A stretch of DNA of 64,000 bases from Promerops cafer (taxonomy: Eukaryota > Chordata > Aves > Passeriformes > Nectariniidae): contig VZSE01006228.1 in NCBI GenBank assembly GCA_013398275.1, positions 186,001-250,000 on the forward strand, written 5' to 3'. Positions 63,011 to 64,000 of this stretch are shown here, one piece after another; position 1 is the first letter of the stretch, and each line of letters starts with the position of its first letter. Made by a program: the position numbers and the translations under genes. The notes below the pieces were generated by a model, which was not told the DNA's origin, made no database searches, and worked only from the letters and a program-made list of their open reading frames with translations.

Positions 63011-63018
63011 ATTTGCAT
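63011..63018 (-). promoter_or_regulatory. Octamer motif ATGCAAAT in LTR U3
   Basis: This is an exact match to the octamer bound by POU-domain factors (Oct1/Oct2/Oct4 class). It lies 11 bp upstream of the TATA box on the same strand, which is a plausible promoter arrangement. Activity is not shown by the sequence. Confidence 0.6.
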
Positions 63019-63273
63019 ATTGGGGTCAATTGTCCAGTTACAGCTCCAGGTTATGAAGTCTCATCCTCCCAATTTGCTCTCCTCAATTTGCTGTTGTTTA
63101 TACTTTCTTGGGCTTGAAAATGCCATAGTGACCTTGGTTCTCAGGCTGGAAAAGGATTGTTTTGTCTAACTAAACTGTGAAGAGAATTTGCTAACCCTTT
63201 ATATGAAGTTCAGAGTTATATACTAATGCAGTAGGGAATCTGGAAAATATGAAAGCTAAAACTTAAAGCATCA

Positions 63274-64000
63274 GTGCAGAGGCTTGTCCATGCTGATTTT
63301 CTGGTCATTCCCTTACCAGCTGCCAAATCCTGACACTCCTTAACAACCTAGAATCTTCACTGGTTTTTGTTGATGCAAGTGCTTTAACTTCAGAAGTAAA
63401 TTGCTTGCAAACTGCAGAGGATTCATTATTCTTTCAGTGCCTGGTTCTGCGTCTGTTGAAGCAAGTGTAACTCTGATCATCAGTTCCTATCAGCTCCTTT
63501 ATCTTTTATGTAAATCAGCTTACTTTTCTTTATGAGAAAAACTGATAACCATAGGACCAATAAATCATCAGAATAGTTCTCTGTCTTGTGCATCAGAAAT
63601 ACTGAGAAGCACTGCATGGGGTAAATGTAATTTCAGCTCCTTACACGGCCTGTTCTTGTCTTTTGCTGAACGGCAGTATTGACTTGCTATCTTCCTCTCA
63701 TACCTGGATGTGTAGGCACCTTGACTAGTTTGAGAGGACAAGCCTGCACAGCTGTCAGTTGCTTATTATGTTTAGAAATTGCTCCTTGAATTGTAGTTTA
63801 CATCTGTCATGATGTTTAAACAGCATCATGATCACCTGAATTAATTTCCTAGCATCATGTTATGAAGTGTCACACAGAGATTTCTCCATCAGAAAGAAAG
63901 GCTGAGATTGTCCAAAACAGTTTTTCAAAAAAAAGATCTTTCCTTACTTAAAGTCTGCTGTACTGCTCAGTAGCAGATTGTATATATCAGATGTGTATTA
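63274..64000. other. Non-coding DNA, no gene seen
   Basis: Unique-looking AT-rich sequence runs to the window edge. No exon, repeat or RNA gene was recognised. Confidence 0.6.

Larger units (their letters stand above)
62837..63273 (-). mobile_element. Solo LTR of an endogenous retrovirus-like element
   Basis: A 437-bp long terminal repeat lies on the minus strand. The ends are perfect 9-bp inverted repeats, TGATGCTTT at 62837-62845 and AAAGCATCA at 63265-63273, giving the TG...CA termini expected of LTRs. Inside, in minus-strand order, are an octamer ATGCAAAT (63011-63018), a TATA box TATAAAAG (62992-62999) and a poly-A signal AATAAA (62898-62903). U3 is therefore about 270 bp, R is short and U5 is about 60 bp. 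No primer-binding site follows the LTR and no polypurine tract precedes it, and no gag, pol or env remnant is nearby, so this is a solo LTR left by recombination. No target-site duplication is visible: the flanks are GTAAAT and GTGCAG. I recall very similar LTRs in songbird genomes but cannot name the family with certainty. The open frame at 62927-63169 on the plus strand is antisense to the LTR and not a gene. Confidence 0.85.

Noticed and set aside
62927..63169. 80-codon plus-strand frame
   Set aside because: Lies wholly inside the solo LTR, antisense to its promoter.
62854..63353. Alternative LTR boundaries using the direct repeat ACCTAGAA at 62854 and 63346 as target-site duplication
   Set aside because: This placing would not give TG...CA at both ends, whereas 62837-63273 has perfect 9-bp terminal inverted repeats.
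62831..63403. Shared 8-mer GTAAATTG at 62831 and 63396 as a target-site duplication
   Set aside because: The right-hand copy does not follow a CA terminus and lies about 120 bp beyond the inverted-repeat end; probably chance.
1..64000. tRNA genes, CRISPR arrays, bacterial operons
   Set aside because: No B-box-type tRNA core or cloverleaf was spotted, no spaced identical repeats of CRISPR type exist, and the sequence is clearly vertebrate.

Overview
The window reads as nuclear DNA of a bird, probably a songbird. It is AT-rich and CpG-poor, has low repeat density and contains no long open reading frame. One repeat is a decayed fragment of a CR1 non-LTR retrotransposon, the dominant avian LINE. 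Another is a complete solo LTR (62837-63273) of a type I associate, from memory only, with songbird endogenous retroviruses. No database search was possible, so the species call is an inference from these two elements and from the overall texture.

I found no protein-coding gene, exon, tRNA, rRNA or other RNA gene that I can support. All open frames are short (at most about 165 codons), overlap on both strands, have no recognisable domain and lack a convincing exon setting. The window is best described as intergenic DNA or the inside of a very large intron; sequence alone cannot separate these.

Layout. 1-30130: plain unique-looking DNA with small hairpins (2032-2054, 4214-4232, 13900-13938), short homopolymer runs, a 19-bp tandem pair (26364-26401) and an 18-bp perfect palindrome (27743-27760). 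30131-43141: two small tandem duplications, a long poly-T, a CpG-retaining GC-richer block (about 39840-40010) and a cluster of homeodomain-type TAATTA motifs (41725-41939). 43142-43545: the most striking locus, a compound simple-sequence block. It has a 53-bp-spaced duplication, then eleven 12-bp units that place a CpG every 12 bp, then a 57-bp pure pyrimidine tract, then ATT/ATC-type triplets. 49451-49552: an AG-rich stretch and a GATA tetranucleotide array. 50720-50747: two adjacent heat-shock-element-like motifs. 52586-52870: the CR1 fragment, minus strand. 57640-57910: a GC-rich, CpG-poor patch. 58770-58871: AATAAA signals followed by a long poly-A. 62837-63273: the solo LTR on the minus strand, with octamer, TATA box and poly-A signal visible.

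No genes work together here. The functional content that can be seen is limited to retroelement remnants, simple repeats and a few candidate regulatory patches. I did not find a convincing new biological system. The items most worth checking are the CpG-phased array and the LTR that lacks matching target-site duplications.
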